Below are positions 1-12,246 of a DNA stretch of 64,000 nucleotides, piece by piece. A program made the position numbers and the translations under genes. Source of the DNA: CALMKX01 sp036274895 (GTDB taxonomy: Bacteria; Acidobacteriota; Thermoanaerobaculia; Multivoradales; SZUA-115); NCBI GenBank assembly GCA_036274895.1, contig DASUEU010000027.1:1-64000 (forward strand), written 5' to 3'. Each line of letters starts with the position of its first letter. Positions within the stretch are counted from its first letter, which is position 1. The notes under the pieces were generated by a model. That model saw nothing but the letters and a program-made list of their open reading frames with translations. It did not search any database and was not told the origin of the DNA.

Positions 1-352
1 GGTGCCCCGGACCCTTCGACACTCCGCCCGCGTCCACCCACATCGGACGCTGCTTCTCACCACGATTGCCCATCGACATGCTGCATTCTCTCAAAACCAA
101 GCCCGCCAAGCAGGCCGGCTTTCACCACGGACTGCTAGGCCTACCCTGGCGCACAAAGGACAAGTATTGTGAGCAAAGCGGAAATCGATCAGAGAACTCT
201 CTCCGCGGCTCCGGCAGGGGCCGCGGAGAAATCCGTGATCGAGCAGAGCCTCTCAACGGCGATCTAGAGCCTACGGTAGAGAGATCCACGAAGAAAGTGA
301 TCGTCTGGCAGTTAGGTTTGGACATGAGAGCCGTTCGGGCGGTTCGCCAGTG
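1..352. other. Left edge, no gene recognised
   Basis: Short open frames exist on both strands, but none has a recognisable domain, a good ribosome binding site or neighbours that would support it. The region lies beyond the 3' end of the minus-strand HAF-repeat gene. Confidence 0.5.
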
Positions 353-1609
353 CTATCGCTTATCGTGGCCGAGACGAAGCCGCTCGACCGCCCGTGTGAT
401 TGCATCCAGTGCCGCGTTCTCGATCTCGCGCCGTGTCTGATCGCTGCCAAGCTCTCTTGCCAATCTGCTCAATGTCACACCATGGATGGTCTCTCTGTGT
501 AGCTCCGCCTGACTGAATGCCACCAACGGATCCAAAGACAGTTGACCTGACCATTCTGGGTGAGGCCAGTCGTCCCAAGGCCAGGGTAATAGTGGAAAGG
601 GGTAGAGCCGAGGAGGTAGGCCTCGTTGAGCCACAGGGATTGGTGTCGCCCGATAGACACTGATCTGTGGCGGCCCGCCGCCGCCCTTCTGTACCAAACC
701 CTGGCCTACAATCTGGCCAGCCGCATTGATGCCGAGCGCAGATTCAAGCTGCCAACCGGAGGTGCCTGGAAATTGAGGGAGATGTCCAACCGCCAAAGCA
801 GCTAGATTCCGCGAGCCGTCCGCGTCTGACCAAACAACAGCCCGAAATAGCGTTGGGAGATTGGGGCCCTGATCCTGGCTGACGCGGCCAACTGCCACGC
901 CGCTCTCGTTTAGATCCATGCACGTGAAATCAAACCTCACCTGCCACCCAAGCTGGGGTCGAGCGATATCGTAGATACTCCCCCCCAATATTATCAAGCC
1001 GTCATCAGTTATTCGAATCTTTCCGGACCCTTCGCCGAGGTCGGTGTACTGCCCTTTTCTGATCAAGAAGACGCGGTAACCACGTCCAATGCCGGCAATG
1101 TCGCCGTCGTTATTGATGCTAATGCTTACTAAGCCGTCAACTCGCTTGTCATAGTCTACGACCGTGCCATTCTTGGTGTCGAACGAGAAGAGCCTAAAAT
1201 CGCCATCTGAGACCATCGCCCCGACTGCTAGACCGTAGTCATTGATGTCATTCAGAACACTTTCGCGGCCGTTCAGCAGTGAACCTAAGTAGCTAGTGGA
1301 CCCGTCGGCTTTTCGAACGAAGGCCTGCCACGACCCAATGAAGGGATAGCGATAGGGTGCCCACCTCCCAACTATGTCTCCTGCGGAGTTAATGCTCTTT
1401 GGGTCGCTCCAATGGAACATGTCTGTGCCTTGGGGCCCCCTTAGGTCGAGTACACTTCCTGTTCCATCCCAGAGGATGGCCCGCGGAAGCGCGGACCCAA
1501 GGGGCGTAAAGAGTGGGGCTCCCGAGCCCACGATGCGATTACCGCTTGCAGCGTGGGGCAGCCAGTAGGAAGTGGGTAGCGAAAGATCTTCGATGCGGTA
1601 GTAGTTCAT
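353..1609 (-). CDS. HAF-repeat-like protein, probably extracellular
   Basis: This 418-residue protein contains several copies of a beta-strand unit of the type IN..GDIVG.......AF.W, for example SINSAGDIVGRW, LNESGVAVGRVS and INAAGQIVGQG. This is the pattern of HAF-repeat (DUF3466-like) proteins, which are usually secreted or surface-exposed with no known enzymatic role. The C-terminal 80 residues lack the repeat and are rich in charged helix. No signal peptide is visible at the chosen ATG, so either the true start lies upstream in 1610-1837, where I see no convincing N-terminus, or export is signal-less. It lies downstream of, and on the same strand as, the small secreted protein at 1838-2311. 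Function unknown. Confidence 0.6.
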   Translation of the reverse strand: MNYYRIEDLSLPTSYWLPHAASGNRIVGSGAPLFTPLGSALPRAILWDGTGSVLDLRGPQGTDMFHWSDPKSINSAGDIVGRWAPYRYPFIGSWQAFVRKADGSTSYLGSLLNGRESVLNDINDYGLAVGAMVSDGDFRLFSFDTKNGTVVDYDKRVDGLVSISINNDGDIAGIGRGYRVFLIRKGQYTDLGEGSGKIRITDDGLIILGGSIYDIARPQLGWQVRFDFTCMDLNESGVAVGRVSQDQGPNLPTLFRAVVWSDADGSRNLAALAVGHLPQFPGTSGWQLESALGINAAGQIVGQGLVQKGGGGPPQISVYRATPIPVAQRGLPPRLYPFPLLPWPWDDWPHPEWSGQLSLDPLVAFSQAELHRETIHGVTLSRLARELGSDQTRREIENAALDAITRAVERLRLGHDKR

Positions 1610-1837
1610 AGGTTCACCTGGGTGCAGGTATCCGGCACCTGCGCTCGCTTGTAGTACGGTAGATTCTTTTCGACATCTCGTTGATCGCCAGCAGGCAGAC
1701 GCGCGACTGGCGGGGCAGGCTCGATCAGAGTTGTCGGCTGGAGGTCATGCTCGACGCGGCGGACGGAATTGGCTTCAGCCGCCCTCCTCCCTAGACCGTG
1801 TCTCCTTCCGTTGCGGTCGCCCGGCTCGTGGCCACAC

Positions 1838-2311
1838 TCACCTGCAAGGGGTATTAGTGAAGTATTCATACGCCTCCACCGAGTACCATTTTCGAACACC
1901 GGTTATGGGATCACGCGCCATAAATAGAGCCTTCGGGAACCCAGGCGGAGGAGAGCCGCACAGCTTCGGGACGTTATGGTCGGTCCTCCCGTTGAAGCCG
2001 AACATTGTGTCGTTGTCCACGGGCACGGTGCCGATGACGGCGTCCTTCGTCACGAGCTCTCCGTTCTCTCGGCGAGGTTCAAGAAAGACCTTGAGGTCGA
2101 TCCTGTGGTTGGGAGGCCAGCCCCAACCTTGGGGAGAGAAGGTATGAAGCTTGTCCGTTCCGCTCTTCATGACGAAGAAGCCCGGGTTTGGTTCGAGCGC
2201 AGGATTCCACAATTGAAGACGTGGATAGGCAGAAACTCGATCGTGCAGGAAGACTGTAGCTACAAAGAGAAGAAGGGAAAGCGCGACCACCGTGACGGTC
2301 GTTCTGGACAT
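1838..2311 (-). CDS. Small secreted protein of unknown function
   Basis: The protein has 157 residues. It begins with a short basic stretch and a hydrophobic run (residues 7-21, VVALSLLLFVATVFL), so it is probably exported or membrane-anchored. The mature part contains two cysteines near the C-terminus (CGSPPPG and TPCR) and no domain I recognise. The ATG is well supported by AGGAGG a few bases upstream. It may be transcribed with the HAF-repeat gene that follows on the same strand; the 228 bases between them contain a low-evidence overlapping frame that I do not call. It diverges from the sigma factor gene starting at 2497. Confidence 0.65.
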   Translation of the reverse strand: MSRTTVTVVALSLLLFVATVFLHDRVSAYPRLQLWNPALEPNPGFFVMKSGTDKLHTFSPQGWGWPPNHRIDLKVFLEPRRENGELVTKDAVIGTVPVDNDTMFGFNGRTDHNVPKLCGSPPPGFPKALFMARDPITGVRKWYSVEAYEYFTNTPCR

Positions 2312-2496
2312 AGAACCTCCTCAGTTAGGACCGCTTCGTGAACCAGGACCACTCAGAGCCACCCACGGAACATTCCGCGTTGGCCCTCACTCCCCTCACG
2401 CGAGGTCACGAGGTGAAACCCGGCAGGCGAGGTCAAGAACATCGCTTCGACCTCCTCCCGATGGCTTATACTCGTCGCAAGCAAAGGAGTGCTTGG

Positions 2497-3081
2497 ATGG
2501 CGTCGGACGCTACGCCCGGGAGTGTTACGGGACTTCTTCTTGCCTGGTCGCAGGGTGACCGTGCCGCGCTGGATCGCTTGGTGCCGCTCGTCGAGCGTGA
2601 GCTCCAGCTGCTCGCCCACCGGTACCTGCGCCGGGAGCGCCCTGGGCACACGCTGCAGACCACGGCGCTAGTCAACGAGGCCTATCTGCGCCTCGTCGAT
2701 CAGCGCGAGGTACGCTGGCAGAGCCGTGCGCACTTCTTCGGCATCGCGGCGCAGATGATGCGGCGCATCCTGATCGACCACGCCCGCAAGATCGCCTACG
2801 TCAAGCGTGGTGGAGGTGCCCGGAAGGTCTCGCTCGACGAGGCCTGCATGCTCGCCGAGGACCGTGCGGCCGAGCTCGTGGCGCTCGACGATGCACTCAC
2901 CGCGCTCGCCCAGGTCGACGAGCGCAAGAGCCGGGTGGTGGAGCTCCGCTACTTCGGCGGCCTCAGCGTCGACGAAGCAGCCGAGGTTCTCGGCGTCCAC
3001 CCCGACACGGTCACCCGCGAGTGGCGGCGGGCGAAGACCTTCCTCCGCCGCGAGCTCGAAGCCAGCGGCGGCAGCCGTTGA
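2497..3081 (+). CDS. ECF RNA polymerase sigma factor
   Basis: A 194-residue ECF-type sigma-70 factor. Region 2 is represented by HTLQTTALVNEAYLRLVDQ and FFGIAAQMMRRILIDHAR, and region 4 by VVELRYFGGLSVDEAAEVLG followed by a recognition helix (HPDTVTREWRRAK). This is the subgroup (TIGR02999-like) usually encoded beside a Ser/Thr kinase in Acidobacteriota and Planctomycetes. I place the start at the ATG at 2497 because AAAGGAG lies about 7 bases upstream; the frame stays open further 5' but without family similarity. The kinase gene starts within 10 bases of the stop, so the two are almost certainly co-transcribed, and the kinase probably controls or reports to this factor (inference). Confidence 0.9.
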   Translation: MASDATPGSVTGLLLAWSQGDRAALDRLVPLVERELQLLAHRYLRRERPGHTLQTTALVNEAYLRLVDQREVRWQSRAHFFGIAAQMMRRILIDHARKIAYVKRGGGARKVSLDEACMLAEDRAAELVALDDALTALAQVDERKSRVVELRYFGGLSVDEAAEVLGVHPDTVTREWRRAKTFLRRELEASGGSR

Positions 3082-3088
3082 GCTTCCG

Positions 3089-5968
<2,880 letters not shown>

Positions 5969-6086
5969 GAGTAATCGCCCTCGCAGGTGCTCCCTAGAAC
6001 CCACAGTGTAGGAAGGTAACTAGCCGAAGAGAGTACGCTCGACCTAACAGGCTGTGGAGTCAGCACCCCGGCGTTCGGTGGGGCCC

Positions 6087-6808
6087 CTAGACGCTCGGCA
6101 GGCTAATCCGGGCGCTCGCCTGCCGCTGCACCTCATCCCGCCGCCGGTCATACCGGGCGGTGGTGACCGCATCGGCATGTCCCGCCAAGCGCTGAACGGC
6201 GAACTCGTCCACACCGGCATCGAGCAGGTCAGTGACATGGGCCCGCGTCCCGCTGTGGGGTGGGAGACCCTCGAGAGCGGCCCGGCCTCGTCGCCGCGCT
6301 CGCGGGTCCATGTCCGCAAGAACCCGCACACCTCCGGGCTCAGGAAGACTGTCCGGTCTCGCCGCCCCTTCCCGCTCCGCACGGTGAGCGTACAGCTCTC
6401 TGCGTCGAAGTCGGCGCGGTCGAGGCTGCACAACTCTGCCCGCCGCAGGCCACCTCCGTAGAGGACGGCGAGCATCGCAGCGTCACGGCGACCCGCCAGG
6501 GAGCGGTCTTCGGTGCACACCTTGAAGAGCGCCCGCAGCTCTTCCTGGCCCACCGCCCGCCCTCTTGGCACCGCCTTCATCTTGACGTCCTGAAACTCCG
6601 CCGCCCTGGCGTAAGTTTCATGGTCCATCAAGCCGAGCCGCCAGGCGTTCTTGAGCACGCACCGGAGCGCGGAGAGCAGCCGGTTCACGGTGACCGGTGC
6701 GAAGCCCTGGAGGAGCGCTGCCCGCACCGCCGCCGCGCCGCGGTAACGGACCTCCCACCAAGCGTAGGTCCAGGGGCGGTGCCCTCGCCGCCGAGGAGGC
6801 CAGCGACA
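6087..6808 (-). pseudogene. Broken tyrosine recombinase, paralogue of the one at 11233-12156
   Basis: Read on the minus strand, this gives the integrase found intact at 11233-12156, but in pieces. AGLLGGEGTAP and WTYAWWEVRYRG are in different frames (single-base loss near 6770). The core through SGKGRRDRTVFLSPEVCG is in one frame. About 45 codons covering GPLFNPISG to the segment before the HxxR motif are deleted, and the end (VTDLLDAGVDEFAVQRLAGHADAV, here split for length as VTDLLDAGVD and FAVQRLAGHADAV) is in another frame. The catalytic HSLRR is changed to HSGTR. The gene cannot make a working recombinase. Its 5' end stops exactly where a fabV fragment on the other strand begins. Confidence 0.85.
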
Positions 6809-7223
6809 GCTTGACGAGCGGCCGCGCCTTCGTCTTCGTCAGCAAGTGGCTGGTGACGCAGTCGAGCGCGGCGATCCTGGTGGTGCCGCTCTACATCTCG
6901 CTGCTCTTCCGCGTCATGAAGGACAAGGGCCTCCACGAGGGCACCATCGAGCAGATGGGGCGGCTGCTCACCGACCGTCTCTATGCCGGCGGCGAGGTGG
7001 CGGTCGACGACGAGGCTGCATCCGCCTCGCCGACCGCGAGATGCGCGACGATGTGCAGGGCGAGGTCGAGCGCCGCTGGCGCGAGGTCGGCAGCGAGAAC
7101 GTCGAGCAGCTCACCGACCTGGCCAGCTACCACAACCACTTCCTGCGGCTGTTCGGCTTCGAGGTGGAGGGAGTCGACTACACGGCCGACATCGACCCGC
7201 AAGTACCGCTGCTCCCCGCCTGA
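6809..7223 (+). pseudogene. fabV: C-terminal remnant of trans-2-enoyl-CoA/enoyl-ACP reductase (FabV)
   Basis: Plus-strand translation gives VSKWLVTQSSAAILVVPLYI, then FRVMKDKGLHEGTIEQMGRL and LTDRLYAGGEVAVDDE, which match the last third of FabV/TER enoyl reductases. After a frameshift near 7010-7020 it continues as IRLADREMRDDVQGEVERRW, LTDLASYHNHFLRLFGFEVE and GVDYTADIDPQVPLLPA, the usual FabV tail. The N-terminal two thirds, including the NADH-binding fold and the active-site tyrosine and lysine, are missing. The fragment abuts a truncated integrase on the opposite strand, so an insertion/deletion event probably destroyed the gene. Confidence 0.85.
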
Positions 7224-7248
7224 GGGCGGGCGTCCGCCGCCCGGCGAG

Positions 7249-8184
7249 TCACAACGAGAGTCCGGCGGTCAGCCCCGGGTGCCGCTGGTTCACCGGCTGG
7301 AACCACGCCGCTGCCAACGCTGCCGCGGGCTTGGCGAACTGCCCGGTGCGGAAGTGCACGCCGCGACAGATTTGGTACCCTTGCTCCCCAGCCGCGGCCT
7401 TCGTGGGCGTGCAATCGGACGCCGCGTCGTCTAGCCAGTGGCCGAACGCGATGCCGGCGTTGTCGATGAAGTGGGTCCAGATGTCGACGATGGTCTCGCG
7501 CAGCAGCCCGGTCTTCTCGGCCAAGTAGTACTCGCATCGCGAGCTCCGCTCCAAGGCGGCGGTCTCGAAGAAGTAGCGCTGGAGCGTCGTGCTGTAGCCA
7601 ACGCAGAACGAACGCCTGCCGGCCAGGAAGTGGTCTTGGTTGACCTCCACGGCGCTCGCCGCCTCGCCGCCCAAGGCCGACAGGGCGATTTCGATGTCGC
7701 TCTTCCAGCGCCGCCTCAGGGTCGAGCCATAGAAGCTCTGGCCGCCGCCGTGGGGCTTCAGCGACACCCAATCAGGGTGGATTAGGCCGCCCAACGCATT
7801 GAGGGCTTTCCCGATCAGGCTGCCGACGTTGCCGCCGATCCTGAACTCGATGGTGTCGGCGCCCTCGAAAGTGTATTTCGACTCCTTGGCGGTGGCTGGG
7901 TTCGCCACCGAGAAAATGTCGGCGAAGCGGTCGTAGAGGTGCCGATTGAGACCGGCGAGCACGGTCGCCGACGGAGCGAGCAGGGGCTTGCCGAAGCGCA
8001 CGAAGTGGTTGATGTGGTAGTCGCCGACGCCGTCGGTGACCTTGAGCTCGCTGAAGGTGCCCGGCTGGCCGGCCTCCGCCTTGGTGCTGGCCGCCGGTGC
8101 AGCCTGCGGCCGATGAAGCGGTCCGGCGGGCCGTGAGAAGGGCTGGTAGCCGCTGGCCGGCTGGGAGAAGGCGGCGTAGCTCAC
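7249..8184 (-). CDS. Unknown protein, partner of the 954-aa protein
   Basis: A 311-residue protein starting at a GTG that overlaps the stop codon of the upstream 954-aa gene (GTGA), so the two are translationally coupled. The N-terminus is low-complexity and Pro/Ala/Ser-rich (about 45 residues); the rest is a folded segment with motifs such as DYHINHFVRFGKPLLAPSA and GGGQSFYGSTLRRRWKSDIE that I cannot assign to a family. No signal peptide, membrane segment or nucleotide-binding motif is visible. Coupling implies it acts with the 954-aa protein, perhaps in one complex. The pair sits between a broken and an intact copy of the same recombinase and may be its cargo. Confidence 0.7.
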   Translation of the reverse strand: MSYAAFSQPASGYQPFSRPAGPLHRPQAAPAASTKAEAGQPGTFSELKVTDGVGDYHINHFVRFGKPLLAPSATVLAGLNRHLYDRFADIFSVANPATAKESKYTFEGADTIEFRIGGNVGSLIGKALNALGGLIHPDWVSLKPHGGGQSFYGSTLRRRWKSDIEIALSALGGEAASAVEVNQDHFLAGRRSFCVGYSTTLQRYFFETAALERSSRCEYYLAEKTGLLRETIVDIWTHFIDNAGIAFGHWLDDAASDCTPTKAAAGEQGYQICRGVHFRTGQFAKPAAALAAAWFQPVNQRHPGLTAGLSL

Positions 8185-11045
8185 TCGCCGTCCTCCGCGC
8201 ACTCCGCCAAGGGGTAGCAGGGGAGGCACTTGGCGGCGGCGCGCAGGAAGGTCAACGTGGTGGGGGCGACGAACTCCCAGGGTGCGCCCACGTACAGCGC
8301 TCCGGTGGACCACGAGAGTTGCTTGGCCGTCTTGCCAGCGTAGGCGCGGTCGAGGGTGATCAGCCAGGATGTGGGTTGGGCCGCCGACGCGTTCGGCTCG
8401 ATGGCGACGATGCGGTAGACCTTGCAATCGATGATGATCTCGCGGTCGAGGTCGGCGGTGACCTTCAGTTCGTCGACGCCAGCCACCACCGGTGGCGTGG
8501 CCAGCGGGTCGTCGTAGATCCAGTACCAGTCGCTGCCCTCGAGCACGACCACGCTCTGGCCCTGGGTCACCTCGAGCCTGCCCTCGCGATCGGCGTAGTA
8601 GTTGCCGTTCTGCTCGCGGATCTCCTGGGCCATCGAGACGTAGTGGGGATCGTCCGGCAGCGGCGGCGCCCCGGCGCCGCCCCAGATCTCACCGGTTGCG
8701 AGGAAGTACTGCACTAAGTCGAAGAAGCCGTCGCGGATCGGCACCAGCACGCGGGCGCTGCCGGCGGCCAGGAACTTCTGGAAGATCGGGTCGTTGGACT
8801 CGGCCGCTAGCTTCTCGGCCCAGGTGCACTTGCGCCCCCAGAAGTAACCGTAGAAGACGTAGATCATGAGGCTCCAGTTGAAGGCCTGCTCGAAGAACTG
8901 CACGAAGCGGCCGTCTTGGTCGGCCTGTTCAACGTCCATCTCCGGGTAGCCGCACGGCTTGACGCGGCTCTTCATGGCGTCGAAGCGGTCGTAGAACTGG
9001 CAGGAGACGAAGGAGATCGCCATCCGCTGAAGCTCGGTCCGCTCGGTCTCGCGGTTGATGAAGGGGTTGCGGTTGAAGCGCTCCAGCCGGAGGGCGGCCT
9101 CGCGGGCGAGGAAGGCGTCCTTGGCCTCCTGGTACTTGGCCAGCTGCTGCTCGTACTTCTCGACCAGCTGCTGGTACTTCTGCTCGATCTTGGCGAAGAC
9201 CTCGGCCTGCCAGCTCGCCTTGGCTGCCGGTTTCAGGTTGCAAGTCACGGTCAGGACCCAGGTGAAGTTGGTGACGTCCCAGCTGTGCACGATGATGGTC
9301 TGGTTGCCCTCGACTCCGGGCAGCGCGGAGGAGAAGGAGGACGATCCTCCGTGCTGGTGCCACACGCTGTCGCCGTTGGGCCCCAGGGTGGCCGAGATCG
9401 AGACGCCGCCGCCCTCGTTGTAGTTGAGACGGACGACGTTGACGCTCATCGCGGTCCCGGCGTAGTCGGTGGGGATCACGCAGTTGAAGGAGTAGGTGTG
9501 GGACCCGGACTTGTTGTTCTTGCCCTTGGGGTCGCCTGGTTCGGCCTCTAACACCACTTCCAGGGTGGTCCGGAATGGCGGTGGCGCGGGGGCATCGTCG
9601 ACGCCGTACTTCTGCGCCAGCGCCAGGTAGTTGTCGGGCGTCAGGTCCTGGGCAGTGAAGCCGAGGGCGGCCGGCGCGGTCGGGGGGACCTGCCCGAACT
9701 TGCCGGCGATCAGCGCCAGGAAGAGCGCAGCGGGCTCGGGAAGGAGGAGCTCGACGGCGCCGCTCTTGCCGTAGTTGTAGACCTGCGCGCGCGACAGCTT
9801 GTCGACGTAGAGGTACTGCCCGCTGACGTTGGGGCCGGCGGCGTTAGCGAACTGGTGGTCGTTGGTCTCCTCGGTCTCGGTGAGTCGCGTCGTCCGCGCC
9901 AGGGTCCGGAATGTCTCGTCGAGCTTGCTGATGGCGCGGTCGACGACGTTGCGCGAGTAGTCGCGGATCTCCTTGTTGGACTGCTCCTTCGACTTGTCGA
10001 GCGAGAGCGAGAAACTGGTGTTGGCGGTGAACTTGTAGCCGGTGCCCCAGGAAGCGCTCGAAGTGACGCCGGCGTCGAGAGCGAGGTCGCTACGGCTGAT
10101 GTCGCTGATCTCCTTGTGCAGGGCAGATTTGTCGTCGATCTGGAGATCCTTCTCGGCATAACGGGAGCTCTCGGTGGCGATCTCCGCGACCTCCTCGGTC
10201 TTCTCCAGCCGGCGGTGCTTGGTGGCGAGGGTCTCGCCGGCCAGCACGTTCTTGACGAACGACAGGTCGCCGGGGACATAACAGCGGGTGCTGGTGCGGA
10301 CCGCCATCAGGTCGACGACGTAGGCCTTGACCTTGGCGCAGCAGTGGCGCTGCTCGACGCAGGCCTCGTTGACGGTGCAGCCGCAGTCACCGTCGCTCTT
10401 GCACCCGCGCGCTCGAGGGACGGGGCGCGGCGCCTCGCCCACCACGCCGAAGCGCCGCGGCCCGTCCACCGGGTCGCACGACGGGAGACGGAAGAAACAG
10501 CGCGGCAGCAGGATCGGCTTCTCGAAGTGGCGGCGTACGACGGCTTCCGGCAGTTGCCGATCCGCGCTCGCGGCAACGCGCTCGAAGAGGTCGACGATGC
10601 GCAGCAGTGACTGGTAGTCGAGATGATCCGGGTTGCCCAACTGCTTGAGTCGGGCGAGCGCGAGCAGAGTGTCGGCGACGCGGGTGCGCACCCTGAACAG
10701 CAGGCGGTTGTTCTCGCCGCACAGGGTGCGGGGCTGGTGGCTGCCGAGTCCGTTGACGATCTCTCGGGCGGGAATCGCCGGTGCCTGCGAATAGAAAGCC
10801 TCGATGAATGCCGGCCATGGCCCTTCGAGGTCGGCGACCGCGCTGACCGATTCGTCGCTGCGCAGGAAATCCTGCAGTGCCGAGTCCAAGGCGGGCATCG
10901 CCCGGTCGTTGCAGTAGGCGGCCCACCGGTGGAAGCGGTCGGACTGGTGGCGGGTCGGGTGTGATTCGATGCCCAGCCGAGCGGTCTGACGGGCGTTCAA
11001 CAGCGTGGGATTGCGTACGGTGAAGGTTCGCAGGGCTTCCGACAT
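8181..11045 (-). CDS. Large protein of unknown function (954 aa)
   Basis: Starts at an ATG with GGAG upstream. Visible parts: a helical N-terminal 190 residues; a cysteine cluster around 215-245 (CKSDGDCGCTVNEAC, RHCCAKV) that could bind metal or form disulfides; a region about 265-440 with many charged helices (KHRRLEKTEEVAEIATESS) ending in GQYLYVDKLSRAQVYNYG; a beta-rich segment (about 520-630); a coiled coil (IEQKYQQLVEKYEQQLAKYQ, about 645-690); and a C-terminal segment with a beta-rich end. No signal peptide or membrane helix is seen. I do not recognise the family; the arrangement is reminiscent of structural or secreted assembly proteins but this is a guess. The 311-aa gene follows with overlapping codons. 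Confidence 0.75.
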   Translation of the reverse strand: MSEALRTFTVRNPTLLNARQTARLGIESHPTRHQSDRFHRWAAYCNDRAMPALDSALQDFLRSDESVSAVADLEGPWPAFIEAFYSQAPAIPAREIVNGLGSHQPRTLCGENNRLLFRVRTRVADTLLALARLKQLGNPDHLDYQSLLRIVDLFERVAASADRQLPEAVVRRHFEKPILLPRCFFRLPSCDPVDGPRRFGVVGEAPRPVPRARGCKSDGDCGCTVNEACVEQRHCCAKVKAYVVDLMAVRTSTRCYVPGDLSFVKNVLAGETLATKHRRLEKTEEVAEIATESSRYAEKDLQIDDKSALHKEISDISRSDLALDAGVTSSASWGTGYKFTANTSFSLSLDKSKEQSNKEIRDYSRNVVDRAISKLDETFRTLARTTRLTETEETNDHQFANAAGPNVSGQYLYVDKLSRAQVYNYGKSGAVELLLPEPAALFLALIAGKFGQVPPTAPAALGFTAQDLTPDNYLALAQKYGVDDAPAPPPFRTTLEVVLEAEPGDPKGKNNKSGSHTYSFNCVIPTDYAGTAMSVNVVRLNYNEGGGVSISATLGPNGDSVWHQHGGSSSFSSALPGVEGNQTIIVHSWDVTNFTWVLTVTCNLKPAAKASWQAEVFAKIEQKYQQLVEKYEQQLAKYQEAKDAFLAREAALRLERFNRNPFINRETERTELQRMAISFVSCQFYDRFDAMKSRVKPCGYPEMDVEQADQDGRFVQFFEQAFNWSLMIYVFYGYFWGRKCTWAEKLAAESNDPIFQKFLAAGSARVLVPIRDGFFDLVQYFLATGEIWGGAGAPPLPDDPHYVSMAQEIREQNGNYYADREGRLEVTQGQSVVVLEGSDWYWIYDDPLATPPVVAGVDELKVTADLDREIIIDCKVYRIVAIEPNASAAQPTSWLITLDRAYAGKTAKQLSWSTGALYVGAPWEFVAPTTLTFLRAAAKCLPCYPLAECAEDGE

Positions 11046-11232
11046 GGCAGGGCTCCATCTTGGTGTTGGGATCCCGGAGGCGAGTCGACCTCAGCAAGTG
11101 TAGAGACGAGCGCCACCGACCTTTCCACTCACCGCCCATGAGATTCTCTGTCGGTGGCAGCGGGCGCACCTTAGGCAACGGAACTGGCGCACTGTTCCAG
11201 CGCTTCTGCGACAAAGGTCGGCTAAACACCCC

Positions 11233-12156
11233 TTAGGTAGACGGCAGGCTAATCCGGGCACTCGCCTGCCGCTGCACCTGTTCCCGCCGCCGGTCGTACC
11301 GGGCCGTCGTGACCGCATCCGCGTGCCCGGCCAGGCGCTGCACGGTGAACACGTCCACGCCGGCATCGAGCAGGTCCGTGACGTAGGCCCGTCTCAGGCT
11401 GTGGGGAGAGAGACCCTCGAGACCCGCGTGCTCCTGGCGCCGCCGCAGGAGGTACCAGATGGTCTCACCACGCATCCGGGTCAGGCGCACGTTGCCGGCG
11501 CCGCTGATCGGGTTGAAGAGTGGCCCGACCTCGTCGCCGCGCTCGCGGGTCCATGCCCGCAAGAACCCGCACACCTCCGGGCTCAGGTAGACCGTCCGAT
11601 CCTGCCGGCCCTTGCCCTTGCGCACCGTGAGCGTGCAGCTCGCCGCGTCGAAGTCCGCGAGGTCGAGCCCGCACAGCTCCGCCCGGCGCAACCCGCCGCC
11701 GTAGAGCACGGCGAGCATGGCGGCGTCCCGGCGCCCGGCTGGCGATCGATCAGCGGCGCAGACCCCGAAGAGCTTCCGCAGGTCCTCCCGTTCCACCGCC
11801 CGCCCGCGCGGCAACGTCTTCGCCTTGACGTTCTGCACGTCGACGGCCCGGGCGTAGGTCTCATGGTCCATCAAGCCGAGCCGCCACGCGTTCTTGAGGA
11901 CGCACCGAAGCGCGGAGAGCATCCGGTTCGCGGTGGCCGGGGCGAAGCGCTGGGTGAGCGTGGCTCGCACCGCCGCCGTGTCTCGGTAACGGAGCTTCCA
12001 CCAAGCGTAGGTCCAGGGGTCGGTGCCCTCGCCGCCGAGGAGGCCGGCGACGGTCTCGAGCGAGTGCCGAACGGCCCAGTAGCTACCGGGTGCCAGAGAG
12101 TCGAGGTAGACACGGGCGGGGTTGTCAGCCCCGTTGTCGCGTCGGGGTGTTGTCAT
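11233..12156 (-). CDS. Tyrosine recombinase (XerC/D-like integrase)
   Basis: 307 residues. The N-terminal SAM-like core-binding domain (about 10-110) is followed by the catalytic domain with the first arginine in YGGGLRRAELCGL, the lysine hairpin VRKGKGRQDRTVYLS, the HxxR box SPHSLRRAYVTDLL, the second histidine in LAGHADAVTTARYDRR and the nucleophilic tyrosine in ARYDRR. All are intact. The length fits simple Xer-type recombinases. A degenerate copy at 6087-6808 lies in the same orientation, and the 954/311-aa gene pair lies between them. It may move that cassette. It ends about 190 bases from the start of the 954-aa gene. Confidence 0.88.
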   Translation of the reverse strand: MTTPRRDNGADNPARVYLDSLAPGSYWAVRHSLETVAGLLGGEGTDPWTYAWWKLRYRDTAAVRATLTQRFAPATANRMLSALRCVLKNAWRLGLMDHETYARAVDVQNVKAKTLPRGRAVEREDLRKLFGVCAADRSPAGRRDAAMLAVLYGGGLRRAELCGLDLADFDAASCTLTVRKGKGRQDRTVYLSPEVCGFLRAWTRERGDEVGPLFNPISGAGNVRLTRMRGETIWYLLRRRQEHAGLEGLSPHSLRRAYVTDLLDAGVDVFTVQRLAGHADAVTTARYDRRREQVQRQASARISLPST

Positions 12157-12203
12157 CGGGTGGTCTCCACTCGGGGCCGGGGGGTCGAACTCGAAGGGAG
12201 GTA

Positions 12204-12234
12204 GGGCGGCCCGGACTCTGCCTCCAGGCCGCCC
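12204..12234 (-). terminator. Hairpin at the end of module A
   Basis: GGGCGGCC and GGCCGCCC form an 8-bp perfect stem with a 15-base loop just downstream of the 145-aa gene. The same hairpin with a different loop lies at 41362-41392 at the same place in module B. There is no T-run, so a classical intrinsic terminator is not shown; it could act as an RNA 3'-end stabiliser or mark the module boundary. Confidence 0.45.
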
Positions 12235-12246
12235 CTGGGTCCAGGC

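Noticed and set aside
1606..1899. 97-codon minus-strand frame between the small secreted protein and the HAF-repeat gene
   Set aside because: It overlaps the upstream gene by 62 bases, lacks a ribosome binding site and has no recognisable domain, although its stop overlaps the HAF-repeat start.
2807..3088. 5' extension of the first kinase into the sigma factor gene
   Set aside because: The extra 94 codons are out of frame with the conserved sigma factor and have no kinase similarity; a GTG at 3089 gives the expected protein.
12204..12234. Proven intrinsic terminator
   Set aside because: The stem is strong, but no T-run follows on either strand, so I list it only as a hairpin of terminator type with low confidence.
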